NCBI GenBank assembly: GCA_027886925.1
Contig: JAPCJN010000132.1
Coordinates: 1-5,279 of the forward strand
Length of the DNA: 5,279 bases
DNA from: Nitrososphaerota archaeon
GTDB taxonomy: Archaea; Thermoproteota; Nitrososphaeria; Nitrososphaerales; UBA183
Direction: 5' to 3'
Part shown: positions 5,114-5,279 of the stretch, one piece after another
How positions within the stretch are numbered: position 1 is the stretch's first letter
Layout of the letters: each line of letters opens with the position of its first letter
Program-made: the position numbers and the translations under genes
Notes under the pieces: generated by a model
Database searches by the model: none
The model's input: the letters and a program-made list of their open reading frames with translations, nothing else
What the model was told of the DNA's origin: nothing

Positions 5114-5279
5114 CTAGAACGATAGCGTTCCCATTCCCGCAATCTGTGTCTGCGCTCCTGCTAACGCATCAGCGGGGCTCAACGCACCCGTCCATGCTTT
5201 GTTGAGCTGGTTTGCCAGGATGGTGGAGGCCTGGAGCCACTTAGGGAATCCTATCAGTGTCGTGATCGAGCCTCCCTGC
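5114..5279 (-). CDS. C-terminus of a probable ABC solute-binding protein (partial)
   Basis: Only the last 54 codons are in the window; the gene continues beyond the right edge. Read leftward from 5278, the fragment contains a GGSITTLIGFPKW stretch, then ANQLNKAWTGALSPADALAG, and ends QIAGMGTLSF with TAG at 5116-5114. The pattern of a Trp, Gly, Ser-Pro-x-x-Ala-Leu and an amphipathic helix near the C-terminus is typical of extracellular family 1 or family 5-like solute-binding proteins of ABC importers for sugars, oligosaccharides or peptides. The bulk of the protein, including signal peptide and ligand site, is not visible, so neither the exact family nor the substrate can be given. Importer permease and ATPase genes may lie further upstream on this strand, outside the window. 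It is followed after 17 bases by the anchored glycoprotein gene, most likely in the same transcript. Confidence 0.65.
   Translation of the reverse strand, partial: QGGSITTLIGFPKWLQASTILANQLNKAWTGALSPADALAGAQTQIAGMGTLSF

Overview
This window looks like chromosomal DNA from a fairly GC-rich archaeon. The main clues are A/T-rich TATA-like boxes about 25-30 bases before several starts, near-leaderless gene starts, T-tract terminators, membrane-anchored surface proteins with Ser/Thr-rich stalks and N-glycosylation sequons, and a pilin-like N-terminus of archaeal type. A heterotrophic member of the Thermoproteota (TACK group, possibly Nitrososphaeria-related) would fit, but no marker gene proves the lineage. 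Several starts appear to be TTG or GTG rather than ATG.

Layout. Positions 1-260 hold a possible decayed small gene on the minus strand and the promoter of a small two-helix membrane protein (278-478, plus). Two minus-strand genes follow. Reading leftward, 1648-956 encodes a pilin-like surface protein with a Met/Ser repeat stalk, and 855-499 encodes a shorter anchored protein with a Thr-rich region. The 71-base gap at 1649-1719 is a divergent promoter region that also serves a second small two-helix membrane protein (1720-1989, plus), which is followed by a hairpin and two T6 tracts.

The best-understood unit is a two-gene plus-strand operon: an ABC ATPase (2212-3150) and an ABC-2 type permease (3153-4088), separated by two bases and ended by a hairpin plus T-rich tract. 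The pair resembles NosF/NosY-type transporters. One ATPase and one membrane protein without a binding protein suggests an exporter or membrane-remodelling transporter, but the substrate cannot be read from the sequence.

At the right edge a minus-strand operon enters the window. It contains the C-terminus of what looks like an extracellular solute-binding protein of an ABC importer (5279-5114). Seventeen bases later comes a secreted protein anchored by a C-terminal membrane helix (5096-4365) with four N-glycosylation sequons and no recognised family. It may be an accessory surface component of that importer.

The window is therefore mostly cell-envelope functions: two ABC systems, three anchored ectodomain proteins and two tiny membrane proteins. 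I see no RNA gene, CRISPR array, insertion sequence or integration site. The least explained parts are the Met-Ser repeat protein, the divergent promoter, and the uncharacterised partner of the solute-binding protein.
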